Positions 48,301 to 56,925 of a DNA stretch of 64,000 nucleotides are shown one piece after another. A program made the translations under genes and the position numbers. This stretch comes from CAYNUJ01 sp964573255 (GTDB taxonomy: Bacteria > Bacteroidota > Ignavibacteria > Ignavibacteriales > Melioribacteraceae): the NCBI GenBank assembly GCA_964573255.1, contig CAZNJB010000007.1, forward strand, positions 41,127 to 105,126, given 5' to 3'. The stretch's first letter is position 1. Each line of letters opens with the position of its first letter. The notes under the pieces are model-generated. The model worked only from the letters and a program-made list of their open reading frames with translations, had not been told where the DNA came from and did no database searches.

Positions 48301-48650
48301 GAATGCAAGTTGCTATGAAATATGAAGCGGATAATGGTCGACTTCCCGAAGACGTTTCCAAAGAAAATCTCGGTTTCGATATCCGTTCTAAAGTTGATAC
48401 AGACGTTTTTAGATATATTGAAGTTAAAGCCCGCGCCGGTTCGGGCGCAGTGGTTTTAACGCAAAACGAATGGTTTAAGGCAAAACGATTCGCCGACGAT
48501 TATTATCTTTATGCCGTTTTAAACTGTTCTACTAATCCCGAATTAAATATAATTCAAAATCCGGCAAAACAATTGAAACCAGAACAAAAAGTTGATGTTC
48601 GTTATATTGTATCTCTTGATGAAATAAAAAATAAAGGAATTACAGATTGA
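45318..48650 (+). CDS. SNF2-family helicase with C-terminal NOV/DUF3883 domain (defence)
   Basis: 1110 residues from ATG 45318; a GTG at 45291 is the alternative. Helicase motifs: DDPGAGKT near 125, VDEAHKMS near 221, LTATPHKG, VFTESKD, and QRMGRIHRYGQ. The C-terminal 90 residues (GFDIRSK, RYIEVKARAGSG, LTQNEWFKAKRFADDYYLY) are the NOV C-terminal/DUF3883 domain; the D...ExK spacing suggests a PD-(D/E)xK-like fold. Translation is coupled to the methyltransferase by a ttga overlap. This helicase type pairs with DUF1156 methylases and DUF499 ATPases in defence islands. Confidence 0.92.
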   Translation: MNIKRGTILSSPNWPEPVEIKLIEEVGEYYHLIGSTTKSFQHIDDYISKSELENYIKESCGQFFKTEPWKIFISLETIRYRFASLYDPLLAMNTSKVDPLPHQIEAVYGYVLKLPRIRFLIADDPGAGKTIMAGLIIKELKLRNMIDRILIVSPGHLKDQWRRELSERFEEKFIVIDRSTIDALYGENAWKREKQIITSIDFAKRDEILPAIAAAQFDLIIVDEAHKMSAYQYGDKTEKTGRYKLGEKLSQITEHLLFLTATPHKGDPDNFRLFLDLLEPGFFSDNEMLRESIQNKDNPLFIRRIKEDLKNFEGKPLFLPRNVETVAFSINQPPYNEINLYNDLSKYVEEQYNKALAKDKRRNVAFALVILQRRFASSTFALQRSLERRKNRLQELSDGADNFQRNNRNFDFDEIEEMSEEDRWHAEEIWETLSVAENREELEKEIQILEKLIDQAKLIVKNEEEIKLKQFRETLDTLYSKYENLEDKKILVFTESKDTLFYLESKIKSWGYSVNVIHGGMKLEDRVKAEKIFKNETNIMVATEAAGEGINLQFCNMMINYDIPWNPNRLEQRMGRIHRYGQRKEVFIFNLVSNDTREGRVLSRLFAKLEEIKNALGSDKVFDVLGEVMMHANLAQLLKDAAANARNIDDILNELDIDVDDDYINSVKENLGESLATRFIDYTRIKELNAKAREHRLIPEYTESFFKKAFLKAGGKFTEKNGFISINSIPFEIRKIAESDTIKKSYGYLLKKYPKVVFDKQIAFENPDTEFVTFGHPLFESLMLWIENKFFNDLSTGTVFTDPDGILNGYILFYEGEIKDGTGKPAGKRLFSFYIENNSIKPVAPSIVWDLVENTNYKSYTDDKFDLDSLKARTASLIIKELENYKSELQKERDRQAEIKTKYGIKSLDNLIVKLDGQLIDLMTRKEKGENVDIVIRNKNERKTQYEYAKSRLSDLIEREKRLTMSSPKFKAVIKVVPEKIIEEMHSNDEIEYIGMQVAMKYEADNGRLPEDVSKENLGFDIRSKVDTDVFRYIEVKARAGSGAVVLTQNEWFKAKRFADDYYLYAVLNCSTNPELNIIQNPAKQLKPEQKVDVRYIVSLDEIKNKGITD

Positions 48651-51514
48651 TTGACAGAAGATTTATTGAAGTTTCGTTCCCCGTTAAAGAAGTTAGTCTT
48701 GAATCCGCTCGTGAAAAAAATATACGGCACGGTCATATTTCAACGCTCCATATTTGGTGGGCGCGCCGTCCGCTCGCTGCGTCCCGCGCTACTAACTTTG
48801 CCGCTCTTATTCCCGCTACCGATTTTGAAGAAGGCGACCGGTTTTATGACAAATACAGAGATAAACTCATCCCGCTTTTAAGAAAACACGGTTACGCAAA
48901 TATCAATCAAGAATCTTCCAATCACGATTTGATAAAACATTTCATTATTATTCTTTGTAAATGGGAAAACAGTAACGACGAAGAAATTATCGGTCTTGCT
49001 CGTAGAATGATACTCGATTACAATAAAGGCGTTCCTCCCAAAGTTCTCGATCCCTTCGGTGGCGGTGGTTCTATCCCTCTTGAAGCGCTCCGCCTCGGCT
49101 GCGAAACTTATTCCAACGACTTAAACCCCGTTGCTGTATTAATCCAAAAATGCACGCTCGAATATCCGCAAAAATACGGCAAACCTATTCCTCGAAAACA
49201 ATATTACGAAGAACGCCCTTGGTTGAAAAATGATTCGAATTTGAATACTGTTAATGAACCTACTCTTGAATATGGCGGCGATACCGATTTTGTTAATCCG
49301 CTTGTCGAAGACGTTAAATATTGGGGCAACTGGGTTTTACAAGAAGCCAAAAAAGAATTGGAACAATTTTACCCGAACGACGAAGATGGTTCCGTTCCGG
49401 TTGGTTATATTTGGGCAAGAACAATTCCTTGTCAAAACCCAAACTGCGGAGCGGAAATTCCACTAATGCGACAATTTTGGCTTGCAAAAAAATCCAATAA
49501 AAAAGTCGCGCTTTTCCCTTACGCCGAAGGTAAAGAAGTTAAGTTTAAAATTGTTGCCGAAGGAGAAGCGATAACCGGACTTGAAGGTTACGAACCTTTT
49601 CCCGATAACTTTGACCCTTCCAAGGGAACTGTTGCCCGTGCGGTTGCGTCCTGCCCCGTATGCGGCTCCGTTATTGAGGCGAACACAACCCGCAAGCTTT
49701 TTCAAGAAGGCAAATCCGGGCAACGTATGGTAGTGGTTGTTACTCATAAACCGGGAACATCCGGCAAAAAATACCGGCTTGCTAACGAAAAAGACTTGGA
49801 AGCTTACAACAAAGCCGCTGAATACCTTAAAATTAAACGTGAAGAACTTAAACAAGAATGGGGTATTGATCCGGTGCCGGATGAACCTTTACCCCCTAAA
49901 AATAGTCATCGTTCTGTAGGAAGCCAATTACCCTTGTATAATTTTCAAAATTGGGGTGATATCTTTAATGAAAGACAAAAATTATCAATTATTGTTTTTA
50001 TTAATAAAATAAGAAAATTATCATCGCAAGAGAATTACCCCAATTTTAATGTGATACTATTACTACAATCATTAGCTTTAGATAGGCTTGCGACTCGTAA
50101 TACCAGTATATGTGCTTGGCATTCTGGCTCTGAACAAACTGAAAAGATTTATGCAATCCAAGGGTTATTAATGCAATATAATTATCCAGAAGCTATTCCA
50201 ATATACGGCAATAATGTTGCAGCATATTGGGGCAATATACTTTCAATTTCAAAAGTGCTTAATAATTTAAATAATTATCTATCATTCGGTTATGTAAACC
50301 AAGGTGATGCTACTAAACTAAACTATGATAAAATTTACTTTAATGCTATATTTACAGATCCGCCATATTATGATAATGTTCCTTACTCTTACCTTTCTGA
50401 TTTTTTTTATGTTTTACTAAAACGACTAATTTCAGATAATTATTCAAATTTATTTTTTTCGAATTTAACACCAAAGAATAATGAGATAGTTGTTTATGAT
50501 AATTGGGATAGTAAAGAAGATGCATTAAAATATTTTGAACAGATGTTGAAAAAATCATTCTTTGAGTTTCATCGTGTTTTGGTTAACCAAGGTATTACAA
50601 TAATTGTTTATGCTCATAAATCTACAGAAGGATGGGAATCACTAATTAACTCTCTATTAGATTCTAATTTGATTGTAACATCTGCTTGGCCAATTAACAC
50701 AGAAATGGTTTCAAGACTTTTAGCAAGAGAAACAGCAGCCTTTGCTTCGTCAATCTACATTGTAGCGCGTAAAATCAAAAAATTACCAACAGCATTTTAC
50801 ACAGACATTAAAAAAGAACTAAACGAATACTTACCCCAAAAATTAGACCGGCTTTGGAACGAAGGTATAAGCGGAGCGGACTTTTTCATTTCCGGTATTG
50901 GCGCTTCAATAGAAGTATTTGGCAAATATGAAAGCGTAATGGATTACGAAGGAAACATCATAAGAGCGGACAAACTACTTTCGGATGTTCGCACAATTGT
51001 AACCGATTACGCGGTAAAAAAGATATTGCACAACGGTTTTGCGCAAGGTATTTCGGACCTAACCCGTTTTTACATCCTTTACCGATGGGAGTTCGGCGCC
51101 GCAAAAACTCCATTCGACGAAGCCAACAAATTGGCGCACAGCGTTCACATAGATTTATCCAATTATTGGAATACAAAAAGCTTTATTAAAAAGAGCAAAG
51201 AATTTATTATTGTTGCCGGTCCGACTCAACGGGACATAGAAGATTTGAAGGGTTCGCGGGAATTGATAGATGTTCTTCATCACGCGCTAAAACTTTGGGA
51301 AATGAGCAAAAAAGAAGAAATGTATCACTTGCTCAACGAAACCGGTTTCGGCAAAAATGATACATTCTATCGTGTTGCGCAAGCTATTTCGGAAACTTTG
51401 CCAAATGAAATCAAAGAGAAAAAACTGTTGGATGGCTTCCTCGTAGGTCGCCAGACAATACAAGAAAAATCATTAGAAAAAATTGAGCCGGACGAGCCGA
51501 CATTGGGATTTTAG
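48647..51514 (+). CDS. DUF1156 DNA adenine methyltransferase (defence)
   Basis: 955 residues, TTG start. The N-terminal DUF1156 motif reads KNIRHGHISTLHIWWARRP. SAM loop DPFGGGGSIPLEALRLG near residue 135; catalytic TDPPYYDN near residue 570, as in N6-adenine methylases. A zinc-ribbon insertion has CQNPNCGAEIPL near 262 and CPVCGS near 336. It is likely to mark host DNA. The segment 49.9-50.76 kb is much more AT-rich in codon choice than either flank, hinting at domain exchange. Confidence 0.92.
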   Translation: MIDRRFIEVSFPVKEVSLESAREKNIRHGHISTLHIWWARRPLAASRATNFAALIPATDFEEGDRFYDKYRDKLIPLLRKHGYANINQESSNHDLIKHFIIILCKWENSNDEEIIGLARRMILDYNKGVPPKVLDPFGGGGSIPLEALRLGCETYSNDLNPVAVLIQKCTLEYPQKYGKPIPRKQYYEERPWLKNDSNLNTVNEPTLEYGGDTDFVNPLVEDVKYWGNWVLQEAKKELEQFYPNDEDGSVPVGYIWARTIPCQNPNCGAEIPLMRQFWLAKKSNKKVALFPYAEGKEVKFKIVAEGEAITGLEGYEPFPDNFDPSKGTVARAVASCPVCGSVIEANTTRKLFQEGKSGQRMVVVVTHKPGTSGKKYRLANEKDLEAYNKAAEYLKIKREELKQEWGIDPVPDEPLPPKNSHRSVGSQLPLYNFQNWGDIFNERQKLSIIVFINKIRKLSSQENYPNFNVILLLQSLALDRLATRNTSICAWHSGSEQTEKIYAIQGLLMQYNYPEAIPIYGNNVAAYWGNILSISKVLNNLNNYLSFGYVNQGDATKLNYDKIYFNAIFTDPPYYDNVPYSYLSDFFYVLLKRLISDNYSNLFFSNLTPKNNEIVVYDNWDSKEDALKYFEQMLKKSFFEFHRVLVNQGITIIVYAHKSTEGWESLINSLLDSNLIVTSAWPINTEMVSRLLARETAAFASSIYIVARKIKKLPTAFYTDIKKELNEYLPQKLDRLWNEGISGADFFISGIGASIEVFGKYESVMDYEGNIIRADKLLSDVRTIVTDYAVKKILHNGFAQGISDLTRFYILYRWEFGAAKTPFDEANKLAHSVHIDLSNYWNTKSFIKKSKEFIIVAGPTQRDIEDLKGSRELIDVLHHALKLWEMSKKEEMYHLLNETGFGKNDTFYRVAQAISETLPNEIKEKKLLDGFLVGRQTIQEKSLEKIEPDEPTLGF

Positions 51515-51518
51515 TGAA

Positions 51519-52841
51519 ATGACGTTGAAGGAAAACGAACATATTGAACTAAAAAAAAGCGTTTCGGAATTGAAAGACGCTCTAAAATCAGTTTCTGCAA
51601 TTTTAAATAAGCACAAAAAAGGAATTGTTTACTTTAATGTATCCCCAAACGGCGTACCGGTTAAAAACGACGTCTCGGAGAAAACTCTGCGGAAAATATC
51701 GCAAACCATTTCAGATAAAATTGAGCCAAAAATTTATCCTCATATTTCGGTTGTAAATATCAAATCAATTGACGTTATCAAAGTTCAATTTGAAGGACAT
51801 CAAACCCCTTACTCAGCCGAAGGAAGATACTATATTCGTGTTGCCGACGAAGATAAACAGATGTCGCAAGCGCAGTTAAGACAATTCATTTTGAAAAATA
51901 AAGATTTGAGATGGGATTCAATTCCAAACGCCGGATTTAACATTAAAGATATTGATGCAAATAAAGTTAAAAACTTCTGTAAACTGGCGGATATAAAATT
52001 TAGCAGCTCTAAAAATGTATTGGAAAATGTTAATCTAATTAAAAACGGGGAATTGCTAAATGGCGCTATTATTCTTTTCGGCAAAAATCCGATAAAATAT
52101 TTTCAGAATGTAAAATTGATGTGTAGCGTTTTCGGAACAAATAATACTGCGACAATTATCGATCAAAAAGAATATGAAGGAGATATTTTCTATTTAATCG
52201 AAACCGCAGTAAAATATATTCTGCAAAATATTCATATCGGAATGAAAATCGACGGTCTCTATAGAAATGATATTCCCGAAATTAATTCCGAAGCTCTACG
52301 TGAGGCGGTTATTAACTCATTTTTACACAGAGATTACTTTGATCCGGATTTTGTTTCGGTTTTAATTTTCAAAAACAGAGTGGAAATTAGAAATCCGGGA
52401 AAACTTTTCGGCGGAATTACTATTAAAGATATTTTAACAAAAAATATTTCCCGCAGAAGAAATGAAGTTATTGCTGATATTTTGAGCCGCGCTCATTACG
52501 GCGAACGGAAAGGACACGGAATCGCTTTAATTAAAGAATTAGAACCGGAAGCAAAATTTGAACAAATTGGAGATATATTTATTACTGAATTTATTCGTCC
52601 TACTTATAATATTTCCAAGGACTTGATTGAAAGGTTGGTAGAAGGGTTGGTAGAAAACCAAAAGAAAATCGTATTGTATATATGGGAAAATCCCAAAATC
52701 TCAAAACGTGAACTCTCTGAAAAATTAGGTGTTTCAACTACAACAATAGATAAAAACATCGAAAAACTAAAGAAAATAAAGATTTTAGAGCGCATCGGTC
52801 CGGACAAAGGCGGTAGGTGGCAAATTAATGAAAATATTTGA
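51519..52841 (+). CDS. AlbA_2 (Schlafen-like) and ATP-binding protein, RecG-like family
   Basis: 440 residues from ATG 51519, four bases after the methyltransferase stop; an earlier in-frame TTG inside that gene is rejected. N-terminal AlbA_2 domain (ELKKSVSELKDALKSVSAIL, later YYIRVADEDKQMS), a GHKL-like ATP-binding part (SEALREAVINSFLHRDYFD, VEIRNPGKLFGG), then a winged helix (KRELSEKLGVSTTTIDKNI). Often annotated as a putative DNA-binding or RecG-like regulator. It may be a nucleic-acid sensor of the system. Confidence 0.88.
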   Translation: MTLKENEHIELKKSVSELKDALKSVSAILNKHKKGIVYFNVSPNGVPVKNDVSEKTLRKISQTISDKIEPKIYPHISVVNIKSIDVIKVQFEGHQTPYSAEGRYYIRVADEDKQMSQAQLRQFILKNKDLRWDSIPNAGFNIKDIDANKVKNFCKLADIKFSSSKNVLENVNLIKNGELLNGAIILFGKNPIKYFQNVKLMCSVFGTNNTATIIDQKEYEGDIFYLIETAVKYILQNIHIGMKIDGLYRNDIPEINSEALREAVINSFLHRDYFDPDFVSVLIFKNRVEIRNPGKLFGGITIKDILTKNISRRRNEVIADILSRAHYGERKGHGIALIKELEPEAKFEQIGDIFITEFIRPTYNISKDLIERLVEGLVENQKKIVLYIWENPKISKRELSEKLGVSTTTIDKNIEKLKKIKILERIGPDKGGRWQINENI

Positions 52842-52860
52842 TACAATGCTCCCTTGCAGA

Positions 52861-52900
52861 AAGGTTGGTTGAAAAGTTGGTAGAAAGGTTGGTAGTAAAT
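52861..52900 (+). repeat. Echo of a coding repeat downstream of the AlbA_2 gene
   Basis: Three tandem, imperfect 12-13-base units (aaggttggttga, aaagttggtaga, aaggttggtagt). The same unit occurs twice inside the gene at about 52631-52655, encoding ERLVEGLVEN. In one forward frame the downstream copy would read ERLVEKLVERLV, as if a piece of the coding repeat lay beyond the stop. Confidence 0.7.
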
Positions 52901-52922
52901 ATCAGTTAATTTTTAGTTTTAT

Positions 52923-52943
52923 TCCCCCATAAATAAAGGGGGA
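52923..52943 (+). other. Hairpin between the AlbA_2 and DUF499 genes
   Basis: TCCCCC (52923-52928), nine-base loop, GGGGGA (52938-52943), with a further G-run at about 52949. No T-run follows, so a partial terminator or processing hairpin is possible. It sits in the only sizeable gap (177 bases) of the defence operon. Confidence 0.5.
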
Positions 52944-53018
52944 TTATTTGGGGGATTAAATCTCATAAATGAATCTCTCAAAAATAATTATAATATACAA
53001 GTAATAGGAATAATTATT

Positions 53019-55535
53019 ATGAAACCGTTTCACTCAATAGCGATACCGCATAAAGATATTCTCGAAGGTAGATTGCATATGGACGTTTTTGCTGCGGATT
53101 TATACGCAGTAAGTCAAAATAATGGCCCCGACGAATACAAAGACCCCGATATTTTCTTCGGTAAAACTTATTTAACCGAAGGACTAAAAAATTTACTTAC
53201 TGCAGTAGAGCAGCGTTTAATGGGTAATGGCGGAGACCCCGTTATACAACTCCACACTCCTTTTGGAGGTGGAAAAACCCACTCTTTAATTGCAATGTAT
53301 CACAAAAGTAAAGAATGGAATGCTAAGACGGTTGTTCTTGTTGGAACTGAATTAGATGGTAAAGATACTCTTTGGGGAGAAATAGAAAAGCAATTGACTG
53401 GTAAAATTTCTCTGATGAAAGGAAATGTTTCTCCGGGGAAGCAAAAATTAAAAGCGTTGTTCGAAGACAATCAGCCTCTATTAATTTTAATGGACGAAGT
53501 TTTACAATATGTTACCAAAGCCGCCGGCGTAACAGTGGGTGAAAACAATCTTGCATCGCAAACTATTGCCTTTATGCAAGAATTGACCGAAACTGCCGCT
53601 TCTATGGGGAATGTTGCTATGGTAATTACTCTACCTTCTAGTATACCTGAGCATTACGATGAAAGCTCGGAAAAACTTTTTACTATGCTGGAACATATTT
53701 CACGTCGTGTAGAAAAAAACTTTATCCCTGTTAACGAAAATGAAATCAATCTTGTAATCCGCCGTCGTCTTTTTTCAAATATTGATGAAAAGGAAGCCGG
53801 TAAAATTATAAATAACTATATCGCTTTCATAGAAAAAGAAAATATTTTACCTTCAAATATTAAACCCTCCGAATATAATGTGCAATTTAAAAAATCTTAT
53901 CCATTCTTACCTGAGGTAGTTGATACACTCTATCATAGGTGGGGAACGTTTCCTCATTTCCAAAGAACGCGCGGAGTCTTACGCCTCCTTTCGCTTGTAA
54001 TTCATTCAGTCAAAGATAAAAACTTGCCTTACATCTCGCTTGCGGATTTCGATCTATCAAACCAAGAACTACGTCAAGAATTACTTACTCATATCGGTTC
54101 TGAATTCAATGGCGTTATCGCCGCAGATATCACGGATCATCACTCCGGAGCAAAAAGAGTTAATCAGAAATTGGGACAAGCATATCAAGGTTTGCGTTTA
54201 GGTGAAAGAGCCACTGCAACAATTTTTATGTATTCTTTTTCCGGTGGGCATATTAAAGGTTCAACTCTAAATGAAATTAAACGCTCAGCTTCGGTTTTAG
54301 GTAATCCTGCATCCGTTATCGGTGATACGGTAGGCTTACTTGAAAAAGAATTGTTCTATTTGCAAACTGTCGATAACAAATACTATTTCTCCAATCAGCC
54401 CAATCTAAATAGAATTCTAATTACATTTATGGACAATATCCGTGGGTCAGAAGTAACGGATGTCGAAAAAGAATTAATTAAAGATAACATTCGTCTCGGT
54501 TCGCTAAATTCTATTCTTTGGGAAAAAGATTCCGCCAACATTGCTGATGATTCTAATCTTAAACTTATCTTTTTACCGGAAAAAGATGATAGCATAATAA
54601 AAGAAATAATACTTAATAAAGGTCAAACACCGCGTGTAAATAGAAACACTCTTATTTTTGTCTATCCATCGGAATTTGAAAGATCGTCGTTTATAGCCTT
54701 ACTAAAAAGAAGAATAGCTTTCGGATTGATTAAAGACGATAAAAATCTTAACCTTTCTGATGAACAGGAAAAAACTGTATTAAACGAATACAGAAAAGCC
54801 GAAGAGAACAGTATTGAAGCACTAAGAAAATATTATAAATTAGTAGCCCTTCCCACGCGGGATGGTTATAAAGAAATTGATCTTGGTGTCCCAACTTATG
54901 GCGCTAATAATTCATTAACTGAGGAAATTTATAATAAATTAAAAACGGAAGGTGAAATACTCGAAAAATTAGCCCCCTTAGCCCTAAAAACAAAATATCT
55001 GAATGGAAAAGATTATGTATCAACCCGCCAAATTTATCAATCTTCGTTAAATACTCCTGGCGAAATTCGTCTTGTTGATAAATCAGTTTTAATAAATTGC
55101 ATTAAAGACGGAGTTCAGCAAGGAATGTTTGGTTTGGGTGAAATTATAAATGCTGAAATCGTAGTGCACTATTTTAAACAATTTTCAGATGTTGCTCTTT
55201 CTGAAAATGAAATTTTAATCAACGAAGAAATTTGTAAAGAAAAAATTAAACAAACTTCTTCTAAAACTGAGCCCACCTATCCTGAACAACCTTCTGAAAA
55301 AGCTAAAGAACAGCCAAATATTTCCGATCATACTTCTGAACAATTAGAATTGAAGTTCTTAGAGATACCTCTAGAAGTACCGAAAGGAAAAGTATCAAGC
55401 TTAATGGGAATCATGAACTATCTACAATCAAAATTTGACAAATTAGAAGTGAAAATTATCGCGAAAGAAGGTTCCATCTCTCAGCAAGAATACGATGATA
55501 AAATCCAAGAAGCTTTACGACAGATTAAAGAGTAA
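53019..55535 (+). CDS. DUF499 AAA+ ATPase (defence)
   Basis: 838 residues. The N-terminus KPFHSIAIPHKDILEGRL is the family signature. Walker A PFGGGKTHS near residue 82; Walker B LLILMDEVLQYV near residue 158. C-terminal FLEIPLEVPKGKVSSLMGIM is the usual DUF499 end. Known to co-occur with DUF1156 methylases. A large ATPase likely acting with the helicase on foreign DNA; mechanism unknown. Confidence 0.92.
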   Translation: MKPFHSIAIPHKDILEGRLHMDVFAADLYAVSQNNGPDEYKDPDIFFGKTYLTEGLKNLLTAVEQRLMGNGGDPVIQLHTPFGGGKTHSLIAMYHKSKEWNAKTVVLVGTELDGKDTLWGEIEKQLTGKISLMKGNVSPGKQKLKALFEDNQPLLILMDEVLQYVTKAAGVTVGENNLASQTIAFMQELTETAASMGNVAMVITLPSSIPEHYDESSEKLFTMLEHISRRVEKNFIPVNENEINLVIRRRLFSNIDEKEAGKIINNYIAFIEKENILPSNIKPSEYNVQFKKSYPFLPEVVDTLYHRWGTFPHFQRTRGVLRLLSLVIHSVKDKNLPYISLADFDLSNQELRQELLTHIGSEFNGVIAADITDHHSGAKRVNQKLGQAYQGLRLGERATATIFMYSFSGGHIKGSTLNEIKRSASVLGNPASVIGDTVGLLEKELFYLQTVDNKYYFSNQPNLNRILITFMDNIRGSEVTDVEKELIKDNIRLGSLNSILWEKDSANIADDSNLKLIFLPEKDDSIIKEIILNKGQTPRVNRNTLIFVYPSEFERSSFIALLKRRIAFGLIKDDKNLNLSDEQEKTVLNEYRKAEENSIEALRKYYKLVALPTRDGYKEIDLGVPTYGANNSLTEEIYNKLKTEGEILEKLAPLALKTKYLNGKDYVSTRQIYQSSLNTPGEIRLVDKSVLINCIKDGVQQGMFGLGEIINAEIVVHYFKQFSDVALSENEILINEEICKEKIKQTSSKTEPTYPEQPSEKAKEQPNISDHTSEQLELKFLEIPLEVPKGKVSSLMGIMNYLQSKFDKLEVKIIAKEGSISQQEYDDKIQEALRQIKE

Positions 55536-55536
55536 T

Positions 55537-56925
55537 ATGTCAACGAAAAAAAATAGAACTCGTAAAAAACAGAAAGCAAAACATTATAATTCTTCAGATT
55601 GTAGACAAAAATCCAATTCAGAATTACTTTCACAAATAGAAACACACTACAAGTTAATAAAAGATTATATTTCTCTAATCAATCAAGGAAAAGAGCATTT
55701 TTTTCTCCCACTCGCAGCATCAATAAGAATTTTATTTTTTGATCAAAATTTCCCTGGCAAAATTTCTTTAATGGAATATTATTTTCAGAAATTTAACATA
55801 AATGCTTTTTGTTTCTCACCTCAATCGCTTGATGAATTGCCCATTTCAGATGAACATCTCACTATGCAATTTATTGGTAGCTATATATGGTTACGCCATG
55901 ATCCAAATATGCGATTTTATAATCTTACTTCATTAACCGAATGGAAAAAAAGAAAATTAGTAAAATTAGGTGAATTTACTTATACACCTTATGATATTAT
56001 AAGAACTTTTACTGACAAGGAAGGAGCGGCTCATATCGATCTTAATCGTAAAATATCTTATGATAAATTACTCGGTATCACATTTCATGGTAATAATTTA
56101 TTCCAAGAAGAAACTCAAAGACTTATCGTTGAATTAATCCCAATAATAATATTTTATCTGGGAAAAATCATCAATAAACTGAATATTTTTGTTGAGCAAG
56201 ATCAAAGAATTGAAGGGTTTAATAAAGATTTATCCTCAGACTTTCCGTTAAAATCCTTTAAAGCTCAATTCTATTTATATATCTATAAACATGAATATCA
56301 AAAGGCAATTAATCTAGCCATCGAGAATATAGAGACTTTTAAAAATGATGAAATTATTTTTAGAATTGCTGAATTATTTGGCAATTATGATGAGTATCGT
56401 GATATGGCTGTTAAATTATTAAATGAATTTATTCTTCAACATCCATGTAATTACAAAGCAAAAATGGTTTTGGGTTTAATATATAAAACAAAATTAAATG
56501 ATTTTGAGCAAGCCTACAATTTATTAAAAGATGCTGCTGAAATAAACGACAGAGATGATGTGATCTATTTTAACTTATTCTTACTCGAATTTGAACATTT
56601 TAAACATTTAGCTTTAGCTGAAGAAAAATCTCTTCAATACCTTTATGCGTATGCACATTTTCTATTTGAGGCTAAGAAAGATTATAATTCATCAGAGATT
56701 TATTATAAAAAGGCGCTCGAGATTGACCCTTTTAATCCTTCTTTAAATAACGATTTAGGATGGTTGTATGAAAGAGGACTCAAAAATATTGACTTTGCCA
56801 TATATCATTACTGGGTTGCATTTACTGTTAAACCTAATTTTAATGTAGCTTTCAATAATTATAAACGCTTAATGGAAATACATTATCCTGAAAAATATAA
56901 AAAGCTTTTTAACAAAGATGTTTAA
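55537..56925 (+). CDS. Unrecognised protein with C-terminal TPR-like repeats
   Basis: 462 residues from ATG 55537, one base after the DUF499 stop. Very basic N-terminal tail (STKKNRTRKKQKAKH), a central domain of no known family (INQGKEHFFLPLAASIRILFFD and later FTDKEGAAHIDLN), then TPR/SEL-like helical repeats from about residue 240 with A-x-x-Y-Y-x-K-A-L-E-I-D-P and FNVAFNNYKR. Spacing says it belongs to the defence operon. It could be an adaptor or sensor. No homologue comes to mind. Confidence 0.75.
   Translation: MSTKKNRTRKKQKAKHYNSSDCRQKSNSELLSQIETHYKLIKDYISLINQGKEHFFLPLAASIRILFFDQNFPGKISLMEYYFQKFNINAFCFSPQSLDELPISDEHLTMQFIGSYIWLRHDPNMRFYNLTSLTEWKKRKLVKLGEFTYTPYDIIRTFTDKEGAAHIDLNRKISYDKLLGITFHGNNLFQEETQRLIVELIPIIIFYLGKIINKLNIFVEQDQRIEGFNKDLSSDFPLKSFKAQFYLYIYKHEYQKAINLAIENIETFKNDEIIFRIAELFGNYDEYRDMAVKLLNEFILQHPCNYKAKMVLGLIYKTKLNDFEQAYNLLKDAAEINDRDDVIYFNLFLLEFEHFKHLALAEEKSLQYLYAYAHFLFEAKKDYNSSEIYYKKALEIDPFNPSLNNDLGWLYERGLKNIDFAIYHYWVAFTVKPNFNVAFNNYKRLMEIHYPEKYKKLFNKDV

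Noticed and set aside
45318..55535. DISARM or BREX assignment for the defence operon
   Set aside because: A SNF2 helicase and an adenine methylase are shared with DISARM class 1, but no drmA, drmB (DUF1998) or drmC (PLD nuclease) is present. For BREX, neither pglZ nor brxL/brxC-like genes are seen. DUF1156 plus DUF499 fits the Hma-like composition better.
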